Of a stretch of 64,000 bases of DNA, positions 10,227-18,454 are shown piece after piece. Source of the DNA: JBCCIM01 sp965263205 (GTDB lineage: Bacteria; Bacteroidota; Rhodothermia; Rhodothermales; JAHQVL01); assembly GCA_965263205.1 (NCBI GenBank), contig CBDHHF010000009.1, positions 1-64,000 on the forward strand, in the 5' to 3' direction. The notes under the pieces were generated by a model, which was given only the letters and a program-made list of their open reading frames with translations, made no database searches and had not been told where the DNA came from. Every line of letters begins with the position of its first letter. Position 1 is the stretch's first letter. The translations under genes were made by a program, and so were the position numbers.

Positions 10227-11436
10227 TTAATCCATCAGGTGAACCAGAAGGCCGCTTCGCAGCTTCGGCTCAAACCAGGTAGATTTTGGCGGCATCAGCA
10301 GGCCGGCGTCGGATACATCGAGCAATTCCTCAATGCTTGTCGGATACATCGAAATGGCCAATGCAGCTTCGCCGGCATCTACCAACCGCTCAAGCTCATC
10401 GGTTCCACGGATCCCGCCGACAAAGTACATGTTGGGATCGGTTCTTGGATCGTGGATATCGAGTAGTGGTTCGAGCAGGTGTTCGCCAAGCCTGGCCACA
10501 TCCAGTGTATCTGCAACGCTTCCGCGCCCGGTAGCGGGCAGGGTGACACTGTACCATTTCCCTCCAACATACAGGCAAATGCTACCCGCATCAGCCGGCA
10601 CCGCTTCATTGGTTTCAACCAGGCCCAACGCATCGTTCACAGAAGCCAGAAAAGCTTCCGCACCTTGGGGCAGCTTGTAGACGATGCGGTTGTACGCCAG
10701 AATGGCCATTTCGCTCATCGGGAATAGCACAGCGGGAAAGAAGTTACGCTCCTCCCCTACAGATCCATCGGACAGTGTATTTGCTGCAAGGCTAGCTGCT
10801 TTACATCGGTGATGACCATCTGCTATGTAGAGCTCTTCCAACTCATCAAATGCATCTACCAGCTCTTCGGTCTCTGCAACGCGCCATATGGTATGCTGCA
10901 CGCCATCGGGCGCCTTGAAATCATACAAGGGCTCCGCGTCCTGCGTCTCCTCAATGATCTCCTGCACTGCACCGTGATCCCGAAACGTAATCATCACGGG
11001 TTCGGCGTGTGCTTTTTGCGTCACAATATGCCGCGTGCGATCTGCTTCTTTATCGGGCCGGGTTTTCTCGTGCTTCAGAGATCACGTTTTCGTTGTAATC
11101 CGACACCGCCACGCATCCGTAAACTCCTGTTTGCGAACGGCCATTCATGATGAGCCGGTAGACATACAGCGCGGGACGCGACTCCTGGATGGCATTGCTG
11201 CCATTTCGGTATGCATTGAGATTCTCAGCCCCCTTCTCGTAAACGGCATCGTCATGTTCATCGATGCCGGCATCAAGATCGATCTCCGGGCGGATGACGT
11301 GTAGAAAACTCAGGGGTTTGCCGGCAGCAAGTTGCCGTGCTTCTTTGGTATTGATGACATCATAGGGTACACACGCTACTTCGGCTGCCTTGGCAGGCAC
11401 CGGCCGGAGGGCGCGAAAGGGATGCAAAATCGCCAT
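10227..11436 (-). CDS. DUF1015 family protein (one apparent frameshift)
   Basis: Member of the DUF1015 family (unknown biochemical role, annotated by some as a SpoOJ/ParA/ParB/repB-like protein), about 402 residues. The N-terminus MAILHPFRALRPVP and VPYDVINTKEARQLA, then LYIADGHHRCKAA in the middle, are family signatures. The frame is lost near 11072; removing one base continues with KHEKTRPDKEADRTRHI, a conserved stretch. I recall that DUF1015 genes are often next to serine-synthesis genes, and here serC follows on the same strand, 178 bp downstream; that link is from memory and suggestive only. Confidence 0.82.
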
Positions 11437-11627
11437 GTATGAAAAAGTGTGCGTTCAAAGATTAACAGGTACCAGATGTCTCAAGCGAATGATTCGAAGT
11501 ACGGAAGGTACTACTGAACAAATTAAGGCGCTACGTTACCCGTAAAAGTTCGCAGCAAATATATTTTAAATTCATCGGGATCCGAATGGGAAGTAGCGGG
11601 TTGTACGGTGACTTCAAAAAAATACAT

Positions 11628-11700
11628 CGCGGGGTGGAGCAGCTGGTAGCTCACCGGGCTCATAACCCGGAGGTCGTGGGTTCAAATCCCACCCCCGCTA
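11628..11700 (+). tRNA. tRNA-fMet (CAT), initiator
   Basis: A full cloverleaf can be drawn: acceptor CGCGGGG/CCCCGCT, D-arm GAGC..GCTC, anticodon arm CCGGG-CTCATAA-CCCGG, T-arm GTGGG-TTCAAAT-CCCAC, discriminator A at 11700. The anticodon is CAT. Three consecutive G-C pairs in the anticodon stem and an unpaired position 1:72 (C-T) mark it as the initiator rather than elongator tRNA. CCA is not encoded. Confidence 0.95.
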
Positions 11701-11703
11701 CTA

Positions 11704-11736
11704 AAAAAGGACAATCCAAAATGGGTTGTCCTTTTT
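11704..11736 (+). terminator. Rho-independent terminator of tRNA-fMet
   Basis: AAAAAGGACAATCC, loop AAAAT, then GGGTTGTCCTTTTT: a stem of 9 pairs (one G-T) extended by A-T pairs, ending in T5. It starts three bases after the tRNA. Confidence 0.85.
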
Positions 11737-11803
11737 CTATTTACAGCTTTTGTTAGATAGGTCTGTTGCTCTCGCAAATCCCCACCGGTATCATTACGCC
11801 TTC

Positions 11804-12157
11804 TCAAGCAACACTGTCTTTGACCAGCATGTGGTCTGCCCCCCACTCACGCATCGCAATCATGATGGGCTCCAGTGTCCGACCGTGTTCGGTAAGGGCA
11901 TATTCGACGCGCGGCGGCACTTCAGCAAAGACTTTTCGCGATACAATCTTATCGCGTTCCAATTCACGAAGCTGGTTGGTTAACATTCGCTCGGTAATCC
12001 CCTGAATGCTCCGTTTAAATTCGCTAAATCGCAAAACGTTGTGTTGCAAGAGATGGAAAATGATAACAGGCTTCCACCTGCCACCAATGACCGACACGGT
12101 TGCTTCAACAGAGCAACCAAAAGGTTCATGAAATTTTTTTTCTTTTGTACGGGCCAT
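11804..12157 (-). CDS. HxlR-family transcriptional regulator
   Basis: Winged-helix regulator of the HxlR/DUF24 family, 117 residues, full length. Characteristic segments are CSVEATVSVIGGRWKPVI near residue 15 and the recognition region FSEFKRSIQGITERMLTNQLRELE, then the wing with PPRVEYALTEHG. The single Cys in FGCSVEA is at the position used for redox or electrophile sensing in YodB/HypR relatives. It is divergent from a reductase operon with an operator-like palindrome between, so I infer it controls that operon and itself. The inducing signal is not known; quinone or aldehyde stress would fit the neighbouring enzymes. Confidence 0.92.
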   Translation of the reverse strand: MARTKEKKFHEPFGCSVEATVSVIGGRWKPVIIFHLLQHNVLRFSEFKRSIQGITERMLTNQLRELERDKIVSRKVFAEVPPRVEYALTEHGRTLEPIMIAMREWGADHMLVKDSVA

Positions 12158-12176
12158 AATAACCTCATTTACCCAA

Positions 12177-12218
12177 TACTTACAAAAACGTAAGTACCTG
12201 CAAAGTTTGTATGTACTT
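12177..12218. promoter_or_regulatory. Operator-like palindromes between HxlR gene and reductase operon
   Basis: TACTTAC (12177-12183), spacer AAAAAC, GTAAGTA (12190-12196) is a perfect 7 bp dyad. AAGTAC (12192-12197) pairs again with GTACTT (12213-12218). The site lies 20 bases upstream of the HxlR start and about 115 upstream of the reductase start. TACTT/AAGTA half-sites resemble those known for YodB-type HxlR regulators. Binding is inferred. Confidence 0.65.
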
Positions 12219-12310
12219 GTAAATATTTGGGTTTCCTGCGTATCGTTGGGGCAGTAAATAAACCCGACAACACATAAAAGTCAACGCTGCCGCAAAAGGC
12301 ATCAACATAA

Positions 12311-13321
12311 ATGAGCAACAAAGCAATCGGCTACACGCAGGCCGGCCCAATTTCCGAGCCCAACGCCCTGATCGAATTTGAAGCCCCTGCACCAACCCTT
12401 CGGCCACGCGATCTACTTGTGGAGGTCAAAGGTATTTCAGTCAACCCGGTAGACGTAAAACTCCGCGCCAACAGACCGCCAGCGGAAAGCTCGGCCATTC
12501 TTGGTTATGACGCTGCAGGCATCGTGAAAGCTGTAGGTTCAGCCGTAACCAAATTCAAGGTCGGTGACGAAGTCTTCTATGCCGGCGACATTACCCGTCC
12601 TGGTACAAACGCAGCACTCCACGCCGTTGATGAGCGCATTGTTGGCCACAAGCCTGCTTCCCTGGATTTTGCTGAAGCAGCAGGTATGCCCCTGACCTCG
12701 ATCACGGCCTGGGAGATTTTATTTGATTCGTTTCGATTCAAAGAAAATGATGGCCATGGCGAATCGTTACTCATCATCGGAGGCGCGGGCGGTGTAGGCT
12801 CAATCCTCATCCAACTCGCTAAAAAACTAACAGGACTCACGGTGATTGCAACAGCTTCTCGCCCGGAAACAGAAGCCTGGACAAAAAAGATGGGCGCGGA
12901 TCATGTGATCAACCATCGTGAATCACTGACCGACCAGCTCAACGAACTGGATCTTGTCCCGCGTTATGTTGCGGCACTCAACGCAACGGATCAACACTTT
13001 CCGGCCATCCTGGAACTCATAGCGCCCCGGGGGCACGTTGTGTTCATTGATGACCCGGAAACGCTGGACATCAAGGCCGGCAAAGGCAAAGCCCTGACCT
13101 TCAGTTGGGAGCTCATGTTCACGCGATCCATGTTTGAGACATCCGACATGATCAAACAGCACGAATTGCTGAACCGGGTCTCGGAAATGCTTGATGCCGG
13201 CACCCTTCAATCGACGGTGACCAACAACCTCGGCCGAATGGATGTCGACACGCTCACAGCAGCCCATAAAGCACAAGAAAGTGGGCGCGTTATCGGGAAA
13301 AATGTACTGCGTGTAAGCTAG
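12311..13321 (+). CDS. Zinc-type alcohol dehydrogenase-like / quinone reductase family protein
   Basis: Medium-chain dehydrogenase/reductase of the zinc-type alcohol dehydrogenase-like subfamily that resembles NADPH:quinone oxidoreductases, 336 residues, cytosolic. The GroES-like N-terminal domain contains VKGISVNPVDVKLR and LGYDAAGIVKAVG; the nucleotide-binding domain has IIGGAGGVGSILIQLAKK with the AxxGxxG-like fingerprint, and ATASRPETEAW. Zinc-binding cysteines of true ADHs are not evident, so a quinone or enone reductase role is more likely. First gene of a three-gene operon (next start 45 bases on) opposite an HxlR regulator. Confidence 0.88.
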   Translation: MSNKAIGYTQAGPISEPNALIEFEAPAPTLRPRDLLVEVKGISVNPVDVKLRANRPPAESSAILGYDAAGIVKAVGSAVTKFKVGDEVFYAGDITRPGTNAALHAVDERIVGHKPASLDFAEAAGMPLTSITAWEILFDSFRFKENDGHGESLLIIGGAGGVGSILIQLAKKLTGLTVIATASRPETEAWTKKMGADHVINHRESLTDQLNELDLVPRYVAALNATDQHFPAILELIAPRGHVVFIDDPETLDIKAGKGKALTFSWELMFTRSMFETSDMIKQHELLNRVSEMLDAGTLQSTVTNNLGRMDVDTLTAAHKAQESGRVIGKNVLRVS

Positions 13322-13366
13322 CTCCTCCTCAACACCCTGTACTACAGTGCTTAGGCGCTCAACGTG

Positions 13367-14341
13367 ATGGATGAACAAACAAAAGAAGCCCAGGGCAGCT
13401 TCACCGCGCTCAACAAAGCATACAGCAGCACCTTTCGGTTCAACAAGCTGTCGGTAGGCCTTGTCGTACCGATCGAGCAGTATGCTACAGGTCCAGTGCC
13501 TACGATGCAGGACCACCTCGCGCGCGTTCAACTCGCTGAAGAACTGGGGTTTGCAGCAGTGTGGCTGCGTGATGTGCCATTTAACGTCCCCTCGTTCGGT
13601 GATGCCGGCCAGCCTTACGATCCGTTTGTCTACCTCGGCTACCTAGCGGCTAACACCTCGCGTATTGCGCTTGGCGTGGCAAGCATCATTTTACCGCTTC
13701 GCCATCCGGCGCATGTGGCCAAAGCAGCGGCAAGTGCCGATGTATTGTCGGGCGGCAGACTGCTATTGGGTGTAGCTTCAGGGGATCGGCCGGCTGAGTA
13801 CCCTGCCATGGATAAACCCTTTGCAACGCGCGGGGAAAGCTTTCGGTCGAGTTTTGATTACATCCGCCAGGTAGCCGCTGATTACCCAGCCATCGACAAT
13901 GCCTTCGGGGCGCTGAACGGACAAATGGATATGCTTCCCAAGCCAACCGCCGGCACCCTGCCGCTATTGATTACCGGCGGCAGCCAACAAACCCAGGAGT
14001 GGATTGCAAACCACGGCGACGGTTGGATGATCTACCCGCGCAGCGCTGCCATCCAGCGACATACCATCGGCGAGTATCGATATCGTGTTGCAAGAGCAGG
14101 TCGCCCTCCACAACCTGTCATGCAGCCCTTGTACGTAGATCTCGTAGATGACCCGGCTGCAGCACCCCAGCCCATACACCTTGGCTTCAGACTCGGCACT
14201 CGTGCTCTACTCGATTACTTGCAAGCCCTGGAAGCAATCGGACTCAACCACATTGCTATCAACTTGCGTTTCAACCAAAACGATATTGCGCACACGATGC
14301 ATCAGTTGGCAGAAGACATCCTGCCGGCGTTTTCATCGTAA
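13367..14341 (+). CDS. LLM-class flavin-dependent oxidoreductase
   Basis: Luciferase-like monooxygenase family oxidoreductase, 324 residues, a TIM-barrel enzyme using FMN or F420. ATG 13367 follows an in-frame GTG one codon upstream. Recognisable parts are the first barrel strand LSVGLVVPIEQYA, LAEELGFAAVWLRDVP, IALGVASIILPLRHPAHVAKAAASADVLSGGRLLLGV and GDRPAEYPAM, then ITGGSQQTQEWIANHGDGWM. It resembles the subgroup annotated simply as LLM-class oxidoreductases near HxlR-type regulators. Position between two reductase genes suggests a shared detoxification or side-chain oxidation task; the substrate cannot be deduced. Confidence 0.88.
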   Translation: MDEQTKEAQGSFTALNKAYSSTFRFNKLSVGLVVPIEQYATGPVPTMQDHLARVQLAEELGFAAVWLRDVPFNVPSFGDAGQPYDPFVYLGYLAANTSRIALGVASIILPLRHPAHVAKAAASADVLSGGRLLLGVASGDRPAEYPAMDKPFATRGESFRSSFDYIRQVAADYPAIDNAFGALNGQMDMLPKPTAGTLPLLITGGSQQTQEWIANHGDGWMIYPRSAAIQRHTIGEYRYRVARAGRPPQPVMQPLYVDLVDDPAAAPQPIHLGFRLGTRALLDYLQALEAIGLNHIAINLRFNQNDIAHTMHQLAEDILPAFSS

Positions 14342-14368
14342 GCACAACCAGATAAACCTGACACGAAT

Positions 14369-15172
14369 ATGCAGAAGACCATTTTATTGACGGGTGCCAC
14401 AGATGGTATTGGCAGCGTTGCAGCAAAGCTCCTGGTAGAAAAAGGGCATCATGTCCTTCTCCATGGTCGCAACCCGGGCAAATTGGCTACAATTCAAGCT
14501 GAACTTGAGGCAGTCCCGGGCGAAGGTCGTGTTGAGGGATTCATTGCTGATTTTGCTAACATGGATGACGTGCTGTCGCTTGCTGCGGACGTTTCAGACA
14601 AACACAGCAGACTGGATGTGCTGATCAATAACGCCGGCGTCTATCGCACGAGCCGCCCCATTACCGGAGACAATCTGGATGTGCGGTTTGTGGTGAACAC
14701 CATCGCACCGTACGTGCTTACACAAAAACTTCTCCCGATGATGGATACCACCGGGCGCGTAGTGAACCTGTCCTCTGCTGCCCAGGCCCCCGTTGACCTG
14801 GATGCTCTGGCCGGGAGCAAACAGCTCCCGGACAATGCGGCCTATGCACAGAGCAAATTGGCCATCACTATGTGGACGGCCCTGATGGCTCAGACAATGG
14901 AAGATGGGCCGGCATTTATTGCACTCAACCCGGGTTCGCTGCTTGCCACAAAAATGGTCAAAGAGGCATTTGGCATCGAAGGTAGCGACATCCGGATTGG
15001 AGCAAATATCATCGTAGAAGCAGCGCTTGCTGACACCTTTCACAACGCCTCTGGCAAATATTTCGACAACGACGCGCGACGCTTTGCTCCACCGCATCCG
15101 GATGCGCTAAATCAGAAAAAATCTGAAGCTGTTTTAAAGACGATCGAAGCCGTTATAAAACGCATTCTTTGA
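14369..15172 (+). CDS. SDR-family oxidoreductase
   Basis: Short-chain dehydrogenase/reductase, 267 residues. The NADP-binding motif is TGATDGIG (residues 8-15) with HGRNPGKL supplying Arg for the phosphate, then NNAG, the active-site Ser in VNLSSAAQ, and YAQSK (Tyr and Lys). The C-terminal part, with NPGSLLATKMV, is of the retinol-dehydrogenase/WWOX-like class. It ends the operon started by the ADH-like gene; the start is 27 bases after the LLM gene. Confidence 0.9.
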   Translation: MQKTILLTGATDGIGSVAAKLLVEKGHHVLLHGRNPGKLATIQAELEAVPGEGRVEGFIADFANMDDVLSLAADVSDKHSRLDVLINNAGVYRTSRPITGDNLDVRFVVNTIAPYVLTQKLLPMMDTTGRVVNLSSAAQAPVDLDALAGSKQLPDNAAYAQSKLAITMWTALMAQTMEDGPAFIALNPGSLLATKMVKEAFGIEGSDIRIGANIIVEAALADTFHNASGKYFDNDARRFAPPHPDALNQKKSEAVLKTIEAVIKRIL

Positions 15173-15341
15173 TTGGCTAGCGGGATAAGAACCTGAGATT
15201 TGCCGTCTATTCTGAAGGTTTGGTCGCTTTCAAAAATCTTTGCGCCAAAGACTGCAACGCCACGCTTACAAAATGCTTTAGCAAACGGCTGCAAGTGAGA
15301 CGAAATTAAGTCGTTAATACCCGCGTGCAACAGGCCAACCC

Positions 15342-15971
15342 ATGCTTTCTATTTTTGATAACATCATCGCAATCATGATTGCCGGCGTTGTCATTTTGCT
15401 GCTGTTCACGATCCAGCAGCGATCAACAGATTTTAATCTGGAGCAGAACATCGTCTACTCTTCCAAAAAGTTCTCACTGGATTTTGCAGAGTGGCTAGAA
15501 GGTGACTTGAGCCTCACAGGCACCAACATCGAAAATAGTGAAGCACATTTTTCGGCACTTTCATACGAAGGGTTAAACACCAAGTCGATCACACTTTTTC
15601 GTGACACATTGAATATCGACCCGTTGACCTTGAGTGTTGATTCCATTCGTGTCGAAACAAGGTATACGCTCGACTCATCTGACGTGCTCACCCTGCCGGA
15701 TACAACGATCCAGCTCTATGAACTGACGCGGTATTATCGTGAAGAACAATCGCCCGGTGTATTCTCCGCCTGGAATGAGATGGGCAAAGGCCCGCAATGG
15801 ATTTCTTACTTCCGAATCAATACCCTTAACGACCAGGGACAGGTTGTGGTCAATGAATCGCAGACGGCTTTTCTACAGGTAGCCTTTACGCTGGCCATGC
15901 CTAATGTATCGGGCAACGCGTATCTGCGCGAATTTAACTGGGGCTCAACAATCAATATCCGCCGCTATTAA
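15342..15971 (+). CDS. Unrecognised protein with N-terminal membrane anchor (pseudopilin-like)
   Basis: I do not recognise a family. The 209-residue protein begins with a strong hydrophobic helix (residues 3-24, IFDNIIAIMIAGVVILLLF) directly followed by an amphipathic polar stretch and then a beta-rich, soluble domain with many Thr and Ser. This layout is that of minor pilins and pseudopilins, but no Gly/Glu prepilin cleavage motif is visible. Two more proteins of the same layout follow on the same strand (16251 and 17513), so a surface or envelope complex is a reasonable guess. No pilus assembly ATPase or secretin gene is in this window. Confidence 0.6.
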   Translation: MLSIFDNIIAIMIAGVVILLLFTIQQRSTDFNLEQNIVYSSKKFSLDFAEWLEGDLSLTGTNIENSEAHFSALSYEGLNTKSITLFRDTLNIDPLTLSVDSIRVETRYTLDSSDVLTLPDTTIQLYELTRYYREEQSPGVFSAWNEMGKGPQWISYFRINTLNDQGQVVVNESQTAFLQVAFTLAMPNVSGNAYLREFNWGSTINIRRY

Positions 15972-16032
15972 GTACAATCTAACTTCGTGCTTTTTGCGGT
16001 AGTCTTTATGCGCCAAAGGCGCTATATGTTAT

Positions 16033-16062
16033 ACCGTGATTTTCCCTACACTATCACGGTAC
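16033..16062. terminator. Hairpin between two pseudopilin-like genes
   Basis: TACCGTGAT, a 12-base loop, then ATCACGGTA: a perfect 9 bp stem after the first of the three anchored-protein genes. No T-run follows, so it may attenuate transcription or stabilise mRNA rather than terminate. Confidence 0.4.
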
Positions 16063-16250
16063 CCTTTTCTTCTCAGGGCATTGCAATTGTTACTCCCGCT
16101 CTCCAGAATTGCGTATTCAGGCAATTCGCCAATTGCAACAGACCTGTTCTTTATTGAATAACCCGAGGACCAGACCCGTTGCGACCTGGCCAGCTTGTGC
16201 AAAACCCGCCTGGTCAACTGGAAACTTGCCTCATCGAATATGCAACTATC

Positions 16251-17366
16251 ATGGGCAAAGGTATAGCCGTCGTGGTGGTAGCAACCATGCTTTTTGTAAT
16301 GGTAAAGCAAGGTGCTACATCAGACGCTCAATCACAAACTGAACACACCAAAGTAGAATACCAGGAAGACTACATCGCGCAGGAAATCGCCATGTCGGCG
16401 TTTTCAATTGCTGAGCGGCGGGCAGAGAAAATTGGCGGACCACGTGATTCAGTTCTCGCTGCATTTGATGGATATAAAAATGGTGCCCTTAACCCTGCGG
16501 GTTATGACCACGGCTCGTTCCAGGGTGGCACCTACGAGATTCGCGCAACACCCATGGGCGCCTCAGATGGCGACATCGTAAAGCTTGAAGTACGCGGCAT
16601 GTACGGAGACGCTGTGCATTCGATGGAAAAAATGTTTGTGTCATACACAGAGCCAACTACAGACTGGAAATATTCCTGTGGCTCATCAACGGGTGCCAAC
16701 TTTGTGGAAATCCAGGGTATTGGCATGGGCGACAATGGTACGCTCCTGAACAACGGTACAACCATCGCGCTTGCCGACACAGCCCAAATTCGCTTTTTGA
16801 AAGCACAGGTGGGCGGCCGGACAAACAGAATTGATGATGTGACCTTTGAAACCGTAGCCGGCCAGGATACAACCCTGGAAAACCCAACAGCTTCTGGCGA
16901 CCACTCCATGGGCATTTTTGAAACACCGCTGATGCCTACTTCCGGTATCACAGTCGATGTGGACACGGGCTCAGGCAATGGCGCGCGCGGCTTTGTGGTT
17001 TATGCACACCGTCGTATTCCAGGCGCACACTTTAGCGAAGGCCGCTACCTGGATATGCGCATGTACCATTACGGGCATACCGAAACGTTCACCATCCCAG
17101 CGTCAACATCACCTCGTACGGTTTACGTAGACTTTGTGATGTATGATAAAGACGACGACGGCCGCACGGTGACGATGACCATCGACACAGGGGTTGCACA
17201 GGAATCGCGTACGATTGGATTACCAAACAAAGATCGCGAACTTTCCATCGAAACAGTAGCCATTTCCAATGTACCAGGTCATGTGACTGAAATTGATGTA
17301 GAAATCTACACAAACGACTCGTTGTACTGGAAAATGGCGCACGTGTACACTGCCGGCTGTAACTAG
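16251..17366 (+). CDS. Unrecognised protein with N-terminal membrane anchor
   Basis: No family recognised. Starting at ATG 16251 the 371-residue protein has a short positively charged start and a membrane helix (GIAVVVVATMLFVMV), then a helical segment with EDYIAQEIAMSAFSIAERRAE that resembles the continuation of a pilin helix, and a large beta-rich domain of about 300 residues. The frame is open upstream to 16179 but that part is Pro/Thr-rich and unlike the rest. Two cysteines, in KYSCGSSTG and at the C-terminus TAGCN, could form a disulphide. Middle gene of the pseudopilin-like cluster. Confidence 0.6.
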   Translation: MGKGIAVVVVATMLFVMVKQGATSDAQSQTEHTKVEYQEDYIAQEIAMSAFSIAERRAEKIGGPRDSVLAAFDGYKNGALNPAGYDHGSFQGGTYEIRATPMGASDGDIVKLEVRGMYGDAVHSMEKMFVSYTEPTTDWKYSCGSSTGANFVEIQGIGMGDNGTLLNNGTTIALADTAQIRFLKAQVGGRTNRIDDVTFETVAGQDTTLENPTASGDHSMGIFETPLMPTSGITVDVDTGSGNGARGFVVYAHRRIPGAHFSEGRYLDMRMYHYGHTETFTIPASTSPRTVYVDFVMYDKDDDGRTVTMTIDTGVAQESRTIGLPNKDRELSIETVAISNVPGHVTEIDVEIYTNDSLYWKMAHVYTAGCN

Positions 17367-17400
17367 ATTTATCAGATTAACTTTCTATCAGGCAGTAGAT

Positions 17401-17433
17401 ACGCGGTCCCGGCCCAACACCACGGGACCGCGT
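17401..17433. terminator. Strong hairpin after the second pseudopilin-like gene
   Basis: ACGCGGTCCCG (17401-17411) and CGGGACCGCGT (17423-17433) form a perfect 11 bp, GC-rich stem with an 11-base loop. There is no T-tract. It could limit transcription or protect the upstream mRNA. Confidence 0.55.
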
Positions 17434-17512
17434 TAGACTGTCATCAGGATCGCATATCCCTATAGCTACTGCGCTATCCCAGACCCTCTAAATCCCTGAC
17501 GTACCCAGCTAG

Positions 17513-18115
17513 ATGCAACAAACACTCTTTGCAATCATGGCGCTTGCAATCACGCTGTTGTTGTCTTTCAACCAGTTGCAAAGCCACACCCAGTCGTACG
17601 CCAAACAAATTGACGACGAACTCGAAGTAATGGGCAGCGGCGTTGCCCGGCGTGTATTAGAAACTGCCAAATTGCTGTCTTTCGACGAACGCACCACGCC
17701 GGCCCAATGGATCGCTAACGGTAGTGTTGAACCCAACATTTCAGATTTTGAATCTGCCGGCGCGTTTGGCAATGTACCCAAATGTGACCTCGACGAACCA
17801 GCAAAAAATACAGTCGACTGCAATGACATCGACGACCTGGACACCGGTAGCGACTGGCAATCCATTCCTTTTATATTCCCCAATGGCGACTCGCTGCACT
17901 TCGAGGCCAACGTGCGCGTGCATTACGTGGCAGCCTCAGATCTAGACACCCCGCTCACAGGCAGTGCAAAAAGTGAGTACAAACTTTTTATTGTAAAACT
18001 GCGCAGTAATCTACACACAGAGCAAGGCCGCTATCTAAACGGCTTCATTACGCTAAGCCGCGTGTTTAATTACCAAAAAGACCTGGCAGATGACCGGGCC
18101 GGCGTAGGTCCATGA
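17513..18115 (+). CDS. Unrecognised protein with N-terminal membrane anchor
   Basis: No family recognised. The 200-residue protein has the same layout as its two neighbours: N-terminal membrane helix (LFAIMALAITLLLSF), a polar amphipathic helix with SYAKQIDDELEVMGSGVARRVLETA, then a soluble domain with two cysteines 15 apart (PKCDLDE and DCNDI). The start is ATG 17513. The pilin-like layout is seen directly; participation in a pilus-like or secretion apparatus is inferred. A terminator follows at 18128, closing the cluster. Confidence 0.6.
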   Translation: MQQTLFAIMALAITLLLSFNQLQSHTQSYAKQIDDELEVMGSGVARRVLETAKLLSFDERTTPAQWIANGSVEPNISDFESAGAFGNVPKCDLDEPAKNTVDCNDIDDLDTGSDWQSIPFIFPNGDSLHFEANVRVHYVAASDLDTPLTGSAKSEYKLFIVKLRSNLHTEQGRYLNGFITLSRVFNYQKDLADDRAGVGP

Positions 18116-18127
18116 TCGGGTGAAAAC

Positions 18128-18155
18128 AAATAAATCCTTCAGGACTTATTTTTTT
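18128..18155 (+). terminator. Rho-independent terminator of the pseudopilin-like cluster
   Basis: AAATAAATCCT, two-base loop, AGGACTTATTTTTTT: an 11-position stem with one mismatch that runs into T7, 12 bases after the stop codon of the third gene. Confidence 0.75.
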
Positions 18156-18181
18156 GGTTGAAAGTTGCAGGTTACAGTTTG
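18156..18181. repeat. 7-nt periodic array, class A (GGTTGAA type)
   Basis: GGTTGAA, AGTTGCA, GGTTACA, GTTTGAA in register, directly after the terminator. The rest of the 18116-18454 gap holds only a short GAGC/GCTC dyad and no other feature I can support. Confidence 0.6.
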
Positions 18182-18454
18182 AATGTATTTTAGCCGGTTA
18201 CCATCAAATATTCCTAAATGAGCTTACGCTCGAATGTACGGGTACTGTACCACCTCTCACCTGCACTCCCCATCAGCCGGCTCCATCAGCGTTTATGGCA
18301 CGGGAGTTGCCATTTAAATAATTGCATCAGTCTTCGCCAACATTTTGAGACGCAACGAAGGATTTATGGCGATTTGATTGATAGCATCATACTATGCTGC
18401 ATCGCCCCTCCCTTTTTTAGCCAATCAAAACCCGACCAGTTGGACTTCAACGCG

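Noticed and set aside
15342..18115. Anchored-protein cluster called a type IV pilus or Tad operon
   Set aside because: No assembly ATPase, inner-membrane platform, secretin or prepilin peptidase is present and the prepilin cleavage motif is not visible, so only the pilin-like layout is claimed.
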